A DNA stretch of 37,046 nt, taken from assembly GCA_031280825.1 (NCBI GenBank), contig JAITGE010000022.1, forward strand, positions 1-37,046, given 5' to 3'. Source of the stretch: Oscillospiraceae bacterium. GTDB lineage: Bacteria > Bacillota > Clostridia > Oscillospirales > Acutalibacteraceae. The notes under the pieces are model-generated. The model saw only the letters and a program-made list of their open reading frames with translations, was not told the origin of the DNA and did no database searches. The translations under genes and the position numbers were made by a program. Position 1 is the stretch's first letter. Every line of letters begins with the position of its first letter. Shown in pieces: positions 7,459 through 18,692 of this stretch.

Positions 7459-8367
7459 ATGACAAATTTTTTTGACGGAAAAAAGGCGCTGGTGATCCTC
7501 AACCCCACGGCAGGCAAACACACGGCTAAGCAGCATTTGCATAATATTACCGCGCTTTTTAGCACCAACGGACTGGAAACAACCGTTTACACCACCCGTT
7601 GCCGGGGCGATGCGACAGATATTGTGCAGCGGCGGGGCGCGGATTTTGATATTGTTGTCTGCCGCGGCGGCGACGGTACGTTTAACGAAACCATCAACGG
7701 TATCATGTCGCTGCAGAATCGCCCGCTGGTGGGTTACATTCCCGCCGGCTCGACCAATGACTTGGCGAAGACGCTTTGTATCCCGACGGATAACCGCGAG
7801 GCAATTGATATTATTCTTAACGGGCAGCCCTTATGGAACGATTTGGGCTGCATGAACGGAGAGCTGTATTTTTCGTATACCGCATCCTTCGGCGCGTTCA
7901 CCGAGGTATCCTACGAAACGCCGCAGAAACTGAAGAATAAGCTGGGGCACGCGGCATATTTGATTAGCGCAACGAAGGCGGTGAAGGCGATTCACCCGGT
8001 GCATATGCGCTTCAAAACCGCCGAGGGTCATCAAGCCGAGGGCGACTATGCCTTTGTATCCATGACCAATTCGGTTTCCATTGCCGGAATGGTCAAGCTG
8101 CACCGGCGCGAGGTTGGCTTAAACGACGGCAAGCTGGAGCTGCTGCTGGTACCGTATCCAAAGGACGGCGCGGCTTGGGCGGCGGCGATTGGCAACGTGC
8201 TGGCACGGCGGCTTAACACTGAAAATGTGCAGCTTCTGCACACAAGCGGTGCGGAATTTTTCTTTGAAGGCGAAGTCCCCTGGACGGTGGACGGCGAATA
8301 TGGCGGCGCGCACGAGCGGGTGACGATCGAAAACGTGCATAACGCCATCCGGATTTTCAGGCGATAA
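7459..8367 (+). CDS. diacylglycerol kinase-family lipid kinase (DagK/YegS type)
   Basis: The 302-residue protein starts at ATG 7459 behind GGAGG. It has the catalytic-domain motifs of the DAGK family: LNPTAGK near the N-terminus, GGDGTFNE (the ATP-binding signature), YIPAGSTNDLA, and near the C-terminus the WTVDGE motif with the conserved acidic pair. Enzymes of this family phosphorylate lipid alcohols such as diacylglycerol at the membrane, returning DAG to phospholipid synthesis; some relatives use sphingoid bases or other substrates. It is full length. It precedes an FAD reductase and an SDR that may also act on lipids, but 66 bases separate it from the reductase, so cotranscription is possible rather than certain. 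Confidence 0.9.
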   Translation: MTNFFDGKKALVILNPTAGKHTAKQHLHNITALFSTNGLETTVYTTRCRGDATDIVQRRGADFDIVVCRGGDGTFNETINGIMSLQNRPLVGYIPAGSTNDLAKTLCIPTDNREAIDIILNGQPLWNDLGCMNGELYFSYTASFGAFTEVSYETPQKLKNKLGHAAYLISATKAVKAIHPVHMRFKTAEGHQAEGDYAFVSMTNSVSIAGMVKLHRREVGLNDGKLELLLVPYPKDGAAWAAAIGNVLARRLNTENVQLLHTSGAEFFFEGEVPWTVDGEYGGAHERVTIENVHNAIRIFRR

Positions 8368-8433
8368 CGTTTGCTTGCCATAGCCAGCAGTTGCTTTGCG
8401 CAGAAACATGATTAGGATGTGAGGGGAAACGCG

Positions 8434-9753
8434 ATGGCGAGCATATTGGTTGCCGGGGCGGGGCACGGAGGGCTGACCGCCGGAGCGCTGCTGGCGAAGG
8501 CGGGGCACCGGGTGACGGTTTTTGAGCAGGGAGCGGAGGAAACGCTGGGGCATGACTGGACGGATATTTTCAACCCGGCGGCGTTCCGTGAGGCGGGCAT
8601 CCCAATGCCGCCGCACGAGGAATATGAACCCGCATGCCACATGACCTTTTACGGTCCGAGCAGGCGCACAGGCGTGCCTTCTTATATCCGCGCGGAGGAA
8701 TGCTCCGAGGTGAACATGGAGCGCCGCGCGATTTTGCGGCATTTGGTCGCCTTTGCGCGGGGCAATGGCGCGGAGCTTCATTTTGATGCGCAGGTGCTGC
8801 GTCCGCTCGTGGAAAGCAACCGTGTTGTTGGCTTGGTGGTGCGGTACGCAAATGGTGAACAGGAGCAGCGCTGCGATTTGGTGATTGACGCGGCAGGGAT
8901 GCATTCGGCTGTGCGCAGGCAATTGCCTGCGGAGCTGGGCATTGTAAAGGAATCCGCGCCGGGGCAGACCTTCAGCGTTTACCGCGCGTTTTACAACGAT
9001 ACCGGCGCAAAGCCCCTGACAGACGAGCCGTTTAGCGTATATTTCTTCCCTTTGGGGGCTGTGGCGGTTTGCTGGGTTGCGCGGGAAAACGGTTACGTGG
9101 ATTTGCTGTACGGTGTGTTTGAAGAGAATAGCCGCGAAAAAGCGGAGGCGCTGCGCTCGTTTTTGGCAAGGGAGCTGCATCCGGAGCTGGGCGACCGGGT
9201 GCTGCGCGGTGGCGCTGTGCGCGGTGTTTCGGTGCGCCGCCCCATATCGGTGATGGCTGCCGACGGCTATGCCGCTGTGGGCGACAGCGCGGGCATGACT
9301 GTCCCGATTATTGGGTCGGGCATTTGTGATTCGATTCGCGCGGGGCGTATATTGGCTGAAACCGTTTTGCAAAGCCCCGCGTTCACTGCCGGTGCGCTTT
9401 GGCAGTACCAGGTGAAATATATGCGCGAGGTTGGCGCGGTTCACGCATCTCTGGATTGCTTCAAGACCTTCCTTGTGGGCGGTGGCACAGAAAACCTGGA
9501 TTTTCTCTTTGATAGGGGCGTGATGGATTGCAAAACGATGATCCGCGCTCGCACAGGTCAGGAGATCACCTACACCTTGCCGGAGTTGGTGCGCAGCGGC
9601 TTGCGCGGTCGGAATCGCCCCGGGCTGCTGCTGCAGCTGGCGGGGGTTATGCGGCGCAGCCAGGCGCTCAAGCGGCACTGTTATCGCATCCCGAAAGAAT
9701 ATGATAAGGTTGCCGTCGCCAAATGGGCGGAAAAATACGATTCCATAAAATAA
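8434..9753 (+). CDS. FAD-dependent oxidoreductase, geranylgeranyl reductase/FixC-like
   Basis: Starting at ATG 8434 behind GAGGGG, this 439-residue protein has an N-terminal FAD-binding Rossmann motif (VAGAGHGGLTAGALLAKAG), a LGHDWTDIF segment typical of this group, a central DLVIDAAGMHSAVRR motif, and the second FAD motif YAAVGDSAGMTVPIIGSGI. This arrangement is that of the p-hydroxybenzoate hydroxylase fold as used by geranylgeranyl reductases and FixC-like proteins. Known members reduce isoprenoid double bonds or transfer electrons; some firmicute relatives have no known function. It is followed 22 bases later by an extended SDR and preceded by a lipid kinase, so a lipid or terpenoid substrate is a reasonable guess. 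The substrate is not determinable here. Confidence 0.82.
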   Translation: MASILVAGAGHGGLTAGALLAKAGHRVTVFEQGAEETLGHDWTDIFNPAAFREAGIPMPPHEEYEPACHMTFYGPSRRTGVPSYIRAEECSEVNMERRAILRHLVAFARGNGAELHFDAQVLRPLVESNRVVGLVVRYANGEQEQRCDLVIDAAGMHSAVRRQLPAELGIVKESAPGQTFSVYRAFYNDTGAKPLTDEPFSVYFFPLGAVAVCWVARENGYVDLLYGVFEENSREKAEALRSFLARELHPELGDRVLRGGAVRGVSVRRPISVMAADGYAAVGDSAGMTVPIIGSGICDSIRAGRILAETVLQSPAFTAGALWQYQVKYMREVGAVHASLDCFKTFLVGGGTENLDFLFDRGVMDCKTMIRARTGQEITYTLPELVRSGLRGRNRPGLLLQLAGVMRRSQALKRHCYRIPKEYDKVAVAKWAEKYDSIK

Positions 9754-9775
9754 GCTTGCTTGGGAGGTTGAACGT

Positions 9776-10762
9776 ATGAGCGGTACTTCGGTTATTACCG
9801 GCGCGACGGGGCACATCGGTTACCCGCTGCTGTTGGAGCTGATTGCGCGCGGGCAGGAGCCGCGTTTGCTGCTGCGGGAGGAGAACGGTTTGTTTTCGGA
9901 TTTATCTTGCCAAACCGTGCGGGGCGATGTGACCAATTATGAGAGCCTGCTTTCGGCGTTCGCGGGGGCAGAAACAGTCTATCATCTGGCGGGGCTGATT
10001 GAGATTGGTGACGGCAACATGGATCAGGTGTGGCGTGTGAATATTGACGGAACGCAAAATGTGATTGCCGCCTGCAAGGCTTGCGGGGTCAAGCGGCTGG
10101 TTTATTGCTCTTCGGTGGATGCCATGCCCCCCGCGCCTGAAGGGCAGGTTATGCGCGAGGCAGTGCGCTTCGGCACAAAGGGTGTGGAGGGCGCTTACGG
10201 AAAATCCAAGGCAATTGCCACGCAAGCTGCTCTGAATGCCGCCGGCGAGGGCTTTGAGGTGGTGTGCGGCTTCCCAAGCGCGTGCGTTGGCCCTTATGAT
10301 TACAAGGTATCCAGCGTAGGCGTGATGATCCGCATGTTTTTGCGCTTTGGGATGCCTATCACAATGAATTTCGGCGGTTACAATTTTGTGGATGTGCGCG
10401 ACGTCGCCTTTGGCTTGGCGCAGTGCGGCGACGCCGCGCTTGCGCCTTCAGGCAGCTGTTATTTGCTCACGGGCGAATTCGTCAGCACCGGCGCGTTTAT
10501 CCGGATGCTGGCGGAGCTGACGGGGCATACGCCGCCCAAGCTGGTGTTGCCAAAAACCGTTGCGGAGTTTTCCGCTCCCTTAGCGGGCACATATTACAAG
10601 CTCTTTTCAAAAACGCCCTTGTTCACTGCCTATTCCCTGCGCAAGCTGCAAGAAAACGGGCTTTTCAGTTATGAAAAGGCGGCGGACGAATTGGCGTATA
10701 GCCCGCGCAGCGCGCGGGATTCCCTAGCGGATATGATTGCGTGGCTTAAGCAGAACGCTTAA
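9776..10762 (+). CDS. extended SDR, NAD-dependent epimerase/dehydratase (dihydroflavonol reductase/HpnA-like)
   Basis: The 328-residue protein starts at ATG 9776 behind GGGAGG. It has the extended short-chain dehydrogenase pattern: TGATGHIG nucleotide-binding loop, the DVTN segment, YHLAG, VNIDGTQNVIAAC, then YCSSVDA and the catalytic YGKSK (Tyr-x3-Lys). The sequence resembles dihydroflavonol-4-reductase, 3-beta-hydroxysteroid dehydrogenase and the hopanoid-associated HpnA group more than UDP-sugar epimerases. It should oxidise or reduce a secondary alcohol or ketone using NAD(P). The short gap to the upstream FAD reductase suggests cotranscription and successive steps on one substrate, which is inference. 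It precedes a secreted protein and ABC exporter with a gap of only 27 bases. Confidence 0.85.
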   Translation: MSGTSVITGATGHIGYPLLLELIARGQEPRLLLREENGLFSDLSCQTVRGDVTNYESLLSAFAGAETVYHLAGLIEIGDGNMDQVWRVNIDGTQNVIAACKACGVKRLVYCSSVDAMPPAPEGQVMREAVRFGTKGVEGAYGKSKAIATQAALNAAGEGFEVVCGFPSACVGPYDYKVSSVGVMIRMFLRFGMPITMNFGGYNFVDVRDVAFGLAQCGDAALAPSGSCYLLTGEFVSTGAFIRMLAELTGHTPPKLVLPKTVAEFSAPLAGTYYKLFSKTPLFTAYSLRKLQENGLFSYEKAADELAYSPRSARDSLADMIAWLKQNA

Positions 10763-10789
10763 AAATAACGCTGATGAAAGGAAAAGCAA

Positions 10790-11410
10790 ATGAAGAAACG
10801 ACGCAATATCAACAGGGGCTTGGTTTTGATGCTGGCGCTGGTTATCGGTCTGGTTATCATGCTCACAAGCTTTGCGGTTGCGCACGCGGCGGCACAGCCG
10901 GACATCCGGAAATCCATTGAGGCGGTTCTGGAGGATTACGCGCAGCTTTTGCTGCTGCCCACTGAATACGCAGACAGCGACAACGCGGAAGTGCCGGAGG
11001 CTGTGCTTGAGGCAAAGAAAGCGGATGCCAACGCCGTTTTACGTCCGCATTTCGGGCAAGCGAACAAAACCTACGCAACCATCCTGCGCCGTGTGGAGGA
11101 GCAGCTGCGCGCGCAGGCAAATCAAGAAATGCGAAGGCTGGTGGCGTTGGAGTACAGGCTCGATTCCCTCCATTTCAGCTTTGAGCCGGGGCGGGCACAG
11201 GTGATTTTCTATTACAATCAAAGCGTGCAATATGCCGGGACGAATCTGCAGGAAGGCACTAATATCCAAGGACAGGCAGCCTTTGCAAAAAACGATGGGG
11301 AATGGCGGCTGCTGTATCTTTACTTACCCGACCCACAGACAGGTCAGGAGATGTCCATGGAAGGTGACCGCCCGTTTGGGCTGAATTTGAACAGCATTAT
11401 TTATGATTGA
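10790..11410 (+). CDS. membrane-anchored extracytoplasmic protein of unknown function
   Basis: I do not recognise this 206-residue protein. Residues 1-10 are basic (MKKRRNINRG), residues 11-33 form one hydrophobic segment ending in AHAAAQ, so it is either secreted through a signal peptide or anchored by an N-terminal helix. The mature part begins with an alpha-helical stretch (SIEAVLEDYAQLLLLP) and ends in a beta-rich region with WRLLYLYLPD; this layout recalls NTF2-like or Cif-type extracytoplasmic domains but is too weak to name. Its stop overlaps an unused upstream TTG of the ABC ATPase frame and lies 14 bases before the chosen ATPase start, so it is probably the first gene of a three-gene export operon and may be an accessory component. 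Confidence 0.7.
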   Translation: MKKRRNINRGLVLMLALVIGLVIMLTSFAVAHAAAQPDIRKSIEAVLEDYAQLLLLPTEYADSDNAEVPEAVLEAKKADANAVLRPHFGQANKTYATILRRVEEQLRAQANQEMRRLVALEYRLDSLHFSFEPGRAQVIFYYNQSVQYAGTNLQEGTNIQGQAAFAKNDGEWRLLYLYLPDPQTGQEMSMEGDRPFGLNLNSIIYD

Positions 11411-11424
11411 AAGGGGGCGGCGAA

Positions 11425-12348
11425 TTGAGCGAGACCGTTTTGCGTATTGAGAATCTATCTAAGTGCTTTGGCAAACGCTGGGTGGTGCAGAATGTCAGCT
11501 TTGATGTGCGTCCCGGTGAGGTTTTTGGTTTTTTGGGACCGAATGGCGCGGGCAAGACCACGGTCATAAAAATGATCATGGGCTTTTTACGCCCCGACAG
11601 CGGGCGCATCCTGCTCAATGGGTATGACCGTGAAAAGCAATACGAGAAAGCGATGGAGCGCATTGGCGGTATTGTTGAAAATCCGGAAATGTATAAGGAG
11701 TTCAGCGGGCGGCGCAACCTGGAGTTATACGCCCGCCTACACCATGCCGCGCCTTCCCGCGTGGAGGAGGTCGTGCGCACAGTCGGGCTGGAAAATCGCA
11801 TCAACGAAAAGGTCAAGAAATATTCGTTGGGCATGAAGCAGCGCGTGGGCGTTGCGCAGGCGCTCCTGCATCGCCCGAATATCCTGATATTGGACGAGCC
11901 AACCAACGGATTGGATCCGGCTGGCATCCGTGAGCTACGGGATATCTTGAAGCACCAGGCGCACGAAGAGCAGGTAGCCGTCATGGTTTCGAGCCATATG
12001 CTGGCTGAAATGGAGCTGATGTGCGACCGCGTAGGCATCATTGAAAACGGCGTTTTGCGCGGTGTGATGGATGTCGGCTCTATGCTGGAGCAGGTCAGTG
12101 GCGGCGAAATGTATGTTTACACGCTGGCGGATGTGCCCAAGGCGTTGGCGCTTTTGCAGGAAGCGGATTCCCCCGCGCGCGTGGCGGAGCAGGCGGAGCA
12201 GTCGCTTACCCTTGCCATCCCGCGTGACGCGCTGGCGGCGACGTCGAGCCTTTTGGCGCAGGCAGGCTTGCTGGGCTTGCAGAAAAAACAAAACACCTTG
12301 GAGGACGCCTTTATTCATATAACGGGGGGAGGGACGCAAATTGCGTAA
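11425..12348 (+). CDS. ABC transporter ATP-binding protein (ABC-2/CcmA type)
   Basis: The likely start is TTG 11425, seven bases after AAGGGGG, giving 307 residues; an upstream TTG at 11407 overlaps the previous stop and lacks a ribosome site. All nucleotide-binding motifs are present: Walker A GPNGAGKTT, the signature SLGMKQR, Walker B ILILDEPTNGLDP, and the H-loop SSHML. A C-terminal extension of roughly 80 residues is typical of ATPases that energise ABC-2 exporters of drugs, lantibiotics or lipids. The stop overlaps the start of the permease gene by eight bases, so the two are translationally coupled and form one transporter. The export substrate is unknown. Confidence 0.93.
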   Translation: MSETVLRIENLSKCFGKRWVVQNVSFDVRPGEVFGFLGPNGAGKTTVIKMIMGFLRPDSGRILLNGYDREKQYEKAMERIGGIVENPEMYKEFSGRRNLELYARLHHAAPSRVEEVVRTVGLENRINEKVKKYSLGMKQRVGVAQALLHRPNILILDEPTNGLDPAGIRELRDILKHQAHEEQVAVMVSSHMLAEMELMCDRVGIIENGVLRGVMDVGSMLEQVSGGEMYVYTLADVPKALALLQEADSPARVAEQAEQSLTLAIPRDALAATSSLLAQAGLLGLQKKQNTLEDAFIHITGGGTQIA

Positions 12349-13999
12349 GATATTCGCGCTTTATCGCAATGAATTAGAAAAGACCTTTCACCGCGCGACG
12401 ACCTGGCTCTTGCTGGGGCTGATGGTGGTATCAACCTTTGGCGTGGGCGCTTTGCTGCGCCTTGGCATTAAGATCACGGAAAGCTACACCTTTGGTGGTC
12501 TTCACATAAACAGCCAAGGGGAGGAGGTGGATGCAGACACGTACTACAGCCAATTGCTGGAGGAGGAGACGGCGAGCCTTCGCAGCAGCTTAGAAACAGA
12601 AAAAGCGCGTCTCCATCCGGACGGCACGTTGAAGGAGACGTTCGACGGAGAGAGCGGGATGGGTGCGGCGGATGTTTACAGTAGTATAGCATCAATGGAA
12701 GCGAGTTTGTTTCTGATGGAATTCGCGCAGAAGCACGGGCTGGACTATTATAATTATCGGTTCTATGTGGATGCTTTTCTGGAGGAGGATTACGATTTTC
12801 GGGGTGAAATATTAGTTATCATGCGCACATTTGCGGATACCTATTATCTGTTGGAAACCAACCGGCAGTATCGTTCGCTGGAGCTGCACGAAGCCGCACA
12901 GTATGCCCTTGCCAAGCAGGCCCTGGAGCAATGCGACAAAATCGCCCTGAGCGGCGACTATCAGGCGTGGCTGGATTTGCAGGTCAGCGCCGTTTCGCTG
13001 CTAGCCGGCGACGAGGGAAGCAAGCAGGCCATGCTGGCGCAATATGAACTGTTGCGCAAGGCAAACCCGGATGGCAAGACCAACCCGGCGCTGATATACC
13101 CTGTGATCGCTGATATCACAACGCTGGAGCGATCGCTGGCGGATGATGTGGAATACGACGATGCCGGCGGGGGAAATGCTACGCCGCTGACCGATAAGCG
13201 CCGCGCGGAGTTGGAGAATAAGCTGGCGATCGCAAATTACCGGTTGGATCATCGTTATTTCAGCGTAGATTCCGCGCTGCGGCGTTTGCTGGGTGTTTCG
13301 ATTCCGAGCTATGATTTGATGAAGCAAACCGGTCAATCGCTTTTGGTGATTCTTGTGCTGATTCTGGCGGGCAGTACGATTGCGCAGGAGATTGCCACGG
13401 GGTCAATTAAGGCGCTCATTATTGCGCCTGTGCGTCGCCGGAAGATTCTGGTCGCCAAAGCGCTTTCGATTTTCACTGTCGCCGTGGCGGGGAGCGTTGT
13501 GCTGTTTGGCGTTTTGATGGCGGGTGAAGCGGCATTTTTTCGCAGTGAGCTGCACCAGCCCTTTGTGTATGCGGCGGAAGGCGTCGCTCACGCGCTGCCC
13601 TTCGGGTTTTACCGCGCGGCGGAGCTGGCGGTGGATTTGCTGCCAATACTGAATTGGCTTTCTTTTGCGCTGATGCTTTCCACCTTGCTTAGGAATACGG
13701 CGGCGGCGGTCGGGATTTCGCTGGGTGGTTACTTTCTCAGCAACACGCTGGGGCAGGTTTTGCAAATGCTGCCGCAAAGCTGGGCGCTGCGCTTTATCCC
13801 TATGCTGCATTATGATCTGGGCGCGTCCGTGTTTAGCAGCGGCGAATCGCAGTCGGCGATGCTGGCAGAGCTGCTGAGTGGGGGAGGCGACTCTTCCGGG
13901 ACGATATCGGCAGGCTTTTCCGCTTGCTATCTTGCGGTGCTGGTGTTTTGCTTTGGGCTGACGGCGTATGATTCTTTCTGTAAAAAAGATTTGAAGTAG
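12341..13999 (+). CDS. ABC-2 type transporter permease
   Basis: The gene starts at TTG 12341 inside the 3' end of the ATPase gene, behind GGGGGAGGGA, and encodes 552 residues. One hydrophobic helix lies at about residues 22-43. A hydrophilic region of some 280 residues, rich in acidic and tyrosine residues, follows and probably faces outward. The C-terminal 230 residues hold about five more membrane helices, starting at QSLLVILVLILAGSTIAQE and including the ABC-2 hallmark EIATGSIKALIIAPVRRRKI, where the permease touches the ATPase. The pattern of one helix, large external domain and helix bundle is common in ABC-2 permeases of Firmicutes. A strong terminator at 14048-14082 closes the operon. 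The substrate is not known. Confidence 0.88.
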   Translation: MRKIFALYRNELEKTFHRATTWLLLGLMVVSTFGVGALLRLGIKITESYTFGGLHINSQGEEVDADTYYSQLLEEETASLRSSLETEKARLHPDGTLKETFDGESGMGAADVYSSIASMEASLFLMEFAQKHGLDYYNYRFYVDAFLEEDYDFRGEILVIMRTFADTYYLLETNRQYRSLELHEAAQYALAKQALEQCDKIALSGDYQAWLDLQVSAVSLLAGDEGSKQAMLAQYELLRKANPDGKTNPALIYPVIADITTLERSLADDVEYDDAGGGNATPLTDKRRAELENKLAIANYRLDHRYFSVDSALRRLLGVSIPSYDLMKQTGQSLLVILVLILAGSTIAQEIATGSIKALIIAPVRRRKILVAKALSIFTVAVAGSVVLFGVLMAGEAAFFRSELHQPFVYAAEGVAHALPFGFYRAAELAVDLLPILNWLSFALMLSTLLRNTAAAVGISLGGYFLSNTLGQVLQMLPQSWALRFIPMLHYDLGASVFSSGESQSAMLAELLSGGGDSSGTISAGFSACYLAVLVFCFGLTAYDSFCKKDLK

Positions 14000-14047
14000 G
14001 GGCGGCGTAATGTAGGCGATTCTATGACTTAGCGCATGATTCAGCGA

Positions 14048-14082
14048 GACCACATTGCGATTTAGCCGCAATGTGGTCTTTT
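14048..14082 (+). terminator. strong intrinsic terminator of the ABC operon (shared 3' region with ilvB)
   Basis: A perfect 12-pair stem (14048-14059 with 14067-14078) encloses the loop ATTTAGC and is followed by TTTT at 14079-14082. It terminates the forward ABC operon. It lies about ten bases beyond the ilvB stop on the other strand, where the stem could also mark the ilvB end, though no T-tract follows in that direction. Confidence 0.88.
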
Positions 14083-14088
14083 ATGCGG

Positions 14089-15771
14089 TTAATCCATCAT
14101 CATGTCTTGCAAAGAGCCTCCGGCGGGGATCATGGGAAGCACCTTTTCGTCCTTGCCGATTTCGCATTCAATCCATACGGGACCGGGTTGCTTTGTGCTT
14201 TGCGTGATCGTGAGTGCCTGTGCAAAGGCTCCCTCAAAGCCGCGCAAATCCGTGCACCGGAAGGCGGGCAAGCCGAAGCCCTTTGCCAATTGCACAAAAT
14301 CCGTGCGCCGCTGCGGATCGGTGGATGAATACCGTTTTGCATAGAACGCGCTCTGCCATTGCCGCACCATGCCCAGCACGTGATTGTTCATGATCACTGT
14401 GATAATGGGCACGGCGTAGCTTACGGCGGTGCAGGCCTCCTGTAAATTCATATGAAAAGAGCCGTCGCCTGTGATATGCACAATGGGGCGGTTCGGTGTG
14501 TTTTGCGCACCGAATGCCGCACCAATGGAAGCGCCGTAGCCAAAGCCCATCGTGCCCAGACCGCCGCTGGTGAGAAAGCTGCGCGGACGTACATGGCGGC
14601 AGTATTGCGCCGCCCAAAGCTGGTGCTGCCCTACGTCCGTCACATATATGGCATCTTTCCCTGCAAGCGCGGAAATCCGCTCCATTACTTGGTGGGGCTT
14701 GAGGCTGCTCGCGTCGTCCATCGGGTGATAGTCCTTGCGCCTCCACGCCTGTATTTGCTCCATCCATGTGCCGCGCTGCGCTTGCGCAACCTGCGGCAGC
14801 AGGGTGGATAATATCACGCCTACGTCCCCTGCCAGCGTGCAATCCACGGCGATGTTTTTTTGGAATTCCGCCGCGTCAATATCAATATGCAGTTTTTTTG
14901 CCTGCGGCGCAAAGCTTGCGGGGTTGAGCGCCACACGGTCGCTGCAGCGCGCGCCCAGAATCACCAAAAGATCACAATGGTGCACCGCATGGTTTGCTGT
15001 CACGCAGCCGTGCATACCGATCAAGCCCAAATTGTGTGCTTCGCCGCAGCCGAGCACCCCCGCCGCCATGAGTGTATGGGTGGCGGGGATATCCGCTTTT
15101 TCGCAGAGCTTGCGCAGCAGCCCGCCTGCGTTCGCGCTTGTGACCCCGCCGCCAAAGTAGATGAGCGGGCGCTCGGCGGTGTTGAGCAAGCGCAGGGCGG
15201 TGTCTATATCACCGGTGATTGTGTGATCCGGCGCATGGGAGGGCAGAGCGATCGGCGCGTAATCACACAGCGCGGCGGAAACATCCTTCGGGATATCCAC
15301 CAGCACGGGACCTTTGCGTCCTTCCTGCGCGATGTTGAAGGCCGCGCGAAGCGTCGGCGCCAGCTCTTCCGCATGGCGGACGACAAAATTGTGCTTTGTG
15401 ATAGGCATTGTGATGCCCGCAATATAGACTTCCTGGAAGGAGTCGCGCCCGATGAAGCCCGTGCCGACGTTTCCTGTTATAGCGATCAGGGGAACGCTGT
15501 CCATATAGGCGGTGGCGATGCCGGTGACGAGGTTTGTTGCGCCCGGACCGCTGGTCGCCAGCACGACGCCGGTTTTGCCCGTCAGGCGGGCGTAACCGTC
15601 GGCGGCGTGCGCCGCGCCTTGCTCGTGCGCGGTCATCACGTGACGGATGCGGTCGCTATATTGATAAAGTGCGTCATATATATGCAGTACCGCGCCGCCG
15701 GGGTAGCCGAAAACGGTATCCACACCCTGCTCCAGCAGCAGCTCCATTAAAATTTCCGAGCCGTTCAGCAT
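14089..15771 (-). CDS. ilvB: acetolactate synthase, large (catalytic) subunit
   Basis: From the ATG at 15771, behind AGGAGG eight bases upstream, the protein has 560 residues. It is a thiamine-diphosphate enzyme with the catalytic Glu in TAHEQGAAHAADGYAR, the SGPGATNLVTGIA loop, and the metal/ThDP motif GDGSFHMNLQEACTA; MNNHVLGMVRQWQ is typical of true acetolactate synthases rather than pyruvate oxidase. It condenses two pyruvates (or pyruvate and 2-oxobutyrate) in the first common step of valine, leucine and isoleucine synthesis. No ilvN regulatory subunit lies next to it. It begins 50 bases after valS on the same strand, with no promoter visible between them, so valine synthesis and valine charging appear to be transcribed together. 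Confidence 0.93.
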   Translation of the reverse strand: MLNGSEILMELLLEQGVDTVFGYPGGAVLHIYDALYQYSDRIRHVMTAHEQGAAHAADGYARLTGKTGVVLATSGPGATNLVTGIATAYMDSVPLIAITGNVGTGFIGRDSFQEVYIAGITMPITKHNFVVRHAEELAPTLRAAFNIAQEGRKGPVLVDIPKDVSAALCDYAPIALPSHAPDHTITGDIDTALRLLNTAERPLIYFGGGVTSANAGGLLRKLCEKADIPATHTLMAAGVLGCGEAHNLGLIGMHGCVTANHAVHHCDLLVILGARCSDRVALNPASFAPQAKKLHIDIDAAEFQKNIAVDCTLAGDVGVILSTLLPQVAQAQRGTWMEQIQAWRRKDYHPMDDASSLKPHQVMERISALAGKDAIYVTDVGQHQLWAAQYCRHVRPRSFLTSGGLGTMGFGYGASIGAAFGAQNTPNRPIVHITGDGSFHMNLQEACTAVSYAVPIITVIMNNHVLGMVRQWQSAFYAKRYSSTDPQRRTDFVQLAKGFGLPAFRCTDLRGFEGAFAQALTITQSTKQPGPVWIECEIGKDEKVLPMIPAGGSLQDMMMD

Positions 15772-15821
15772 ACGCAAGCCCTCCTGTTTTCGATTCTCGA
15801 TTTGCCGCTCGTTGCTGGCGG

Positions 15822-18446
<2,625 letters not shown>

Positions 18447-18520
18447 TGTTTGTTCACCTTTCGTCAAAGCTTTCGCGCGGAAATAACGCGGCAATTGTGA
18501 TCAAAAAAGCGCGGGCAAAG

Positions 18521-18544
18521 AAAAACAGCGGCTTTCGCCGCCGT
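18521..18544 (-). terminator. attenuator-type terminator in the valS leader (T2)
   Basis: Read on the reverse strand, an eight-pair stem (18544-18537 with 18532-18525, one G-U) closes a GAAA tetraloop and runs into TTTTT. It lies between the small leader frame and valS, so it would stop transcription entering valS. Its 5' arm can instead pair with 18584-18575 (seven GC pairs plus three further pairs including one G-U), which would form an antiterminator. A terminator with a built-in competitor just before a synthetase gene points to regulated readthrough. Confidence 0.75.
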
Positions 18545-18563
18545 ATATCGTGCGCGAGGCAGC

Positions 18564-18656
18564 TCAACCCCGTGCGGCGGCAAAGAAGAACGGGCTGTTT
18601 ACGGTTATTTCGTAAACAGCCTTTTGTACAGTAACCGTTGCACTGCCGCAAGCCAT
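18564..18656 (-). CDS. putative 30-residue leader peptide rich in Val codons
   Basis: On the reverse strand an ATG at 18656 follows AGGAGG eight bases upstream, the best ribosome site in this leader, and opens 30 codons ending at TGA 18566-18564. Codons 8, 10, 14 and 19 are Val (GTT, GTA, GTT, GTA) and codon 17 is Ile (ATA): four Val and one Ile within twelve codons, VTVQKAVYEITV. The frame runs through hairpin T1 and the 5' arm of the possible antiterminator and stops just before terminator T2. This is the geometry expected for a leader peptide whose translation senses charged tRNA-Val upstream of valS-ilvB. I know no family for the peptide. It could be a chance frame; the strong Shine-Dalgarno and placement argue against that. 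Confidence 0.5.
   Translation of the reverse strand: MACGSATVTVQKAVYEITVNSPFFFAAARG
18593..18621 (-). terminator. terminator hairpin after fba (T1), overlapping the leader frame
   Basis: An 11-pair perfect stem (18621-18611 with 18603-18593) closes a seven-base loop. On the reverse strand it is followed by the T-rich CGTTCTTCTTTG and on the forward strand by TTTT, so it can act in both directions. It should end most fba transcripts. Bases 18638-18632 (ACGGTTA) can also pair with 18607-18601 (TAACCGT) inside its loop and 3' arm, which would disrupt it. Confidence 0.75.
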
Positions 18657-18692
18657 AGCGGAACCCTCCTTTGTGTTCGCAATCCGGTCGTT

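Noticed and set aside
7232-7462. 76-codon forward frame upstream of the lipid kinase
   Set aside because: No ribosome site or recognisable feature, overlaps the kinase start, and lies opposite a better-supported small reverse-strand gene.
8119-9816. 565-codon open frame on the reverse strand
   Set aside because: It lies opposite the FAD oxidoreductase and parts of its neighbours. Composition is that of an antisense shadow in GC-rich coding DNA, without domain motifs or a ribosome site.
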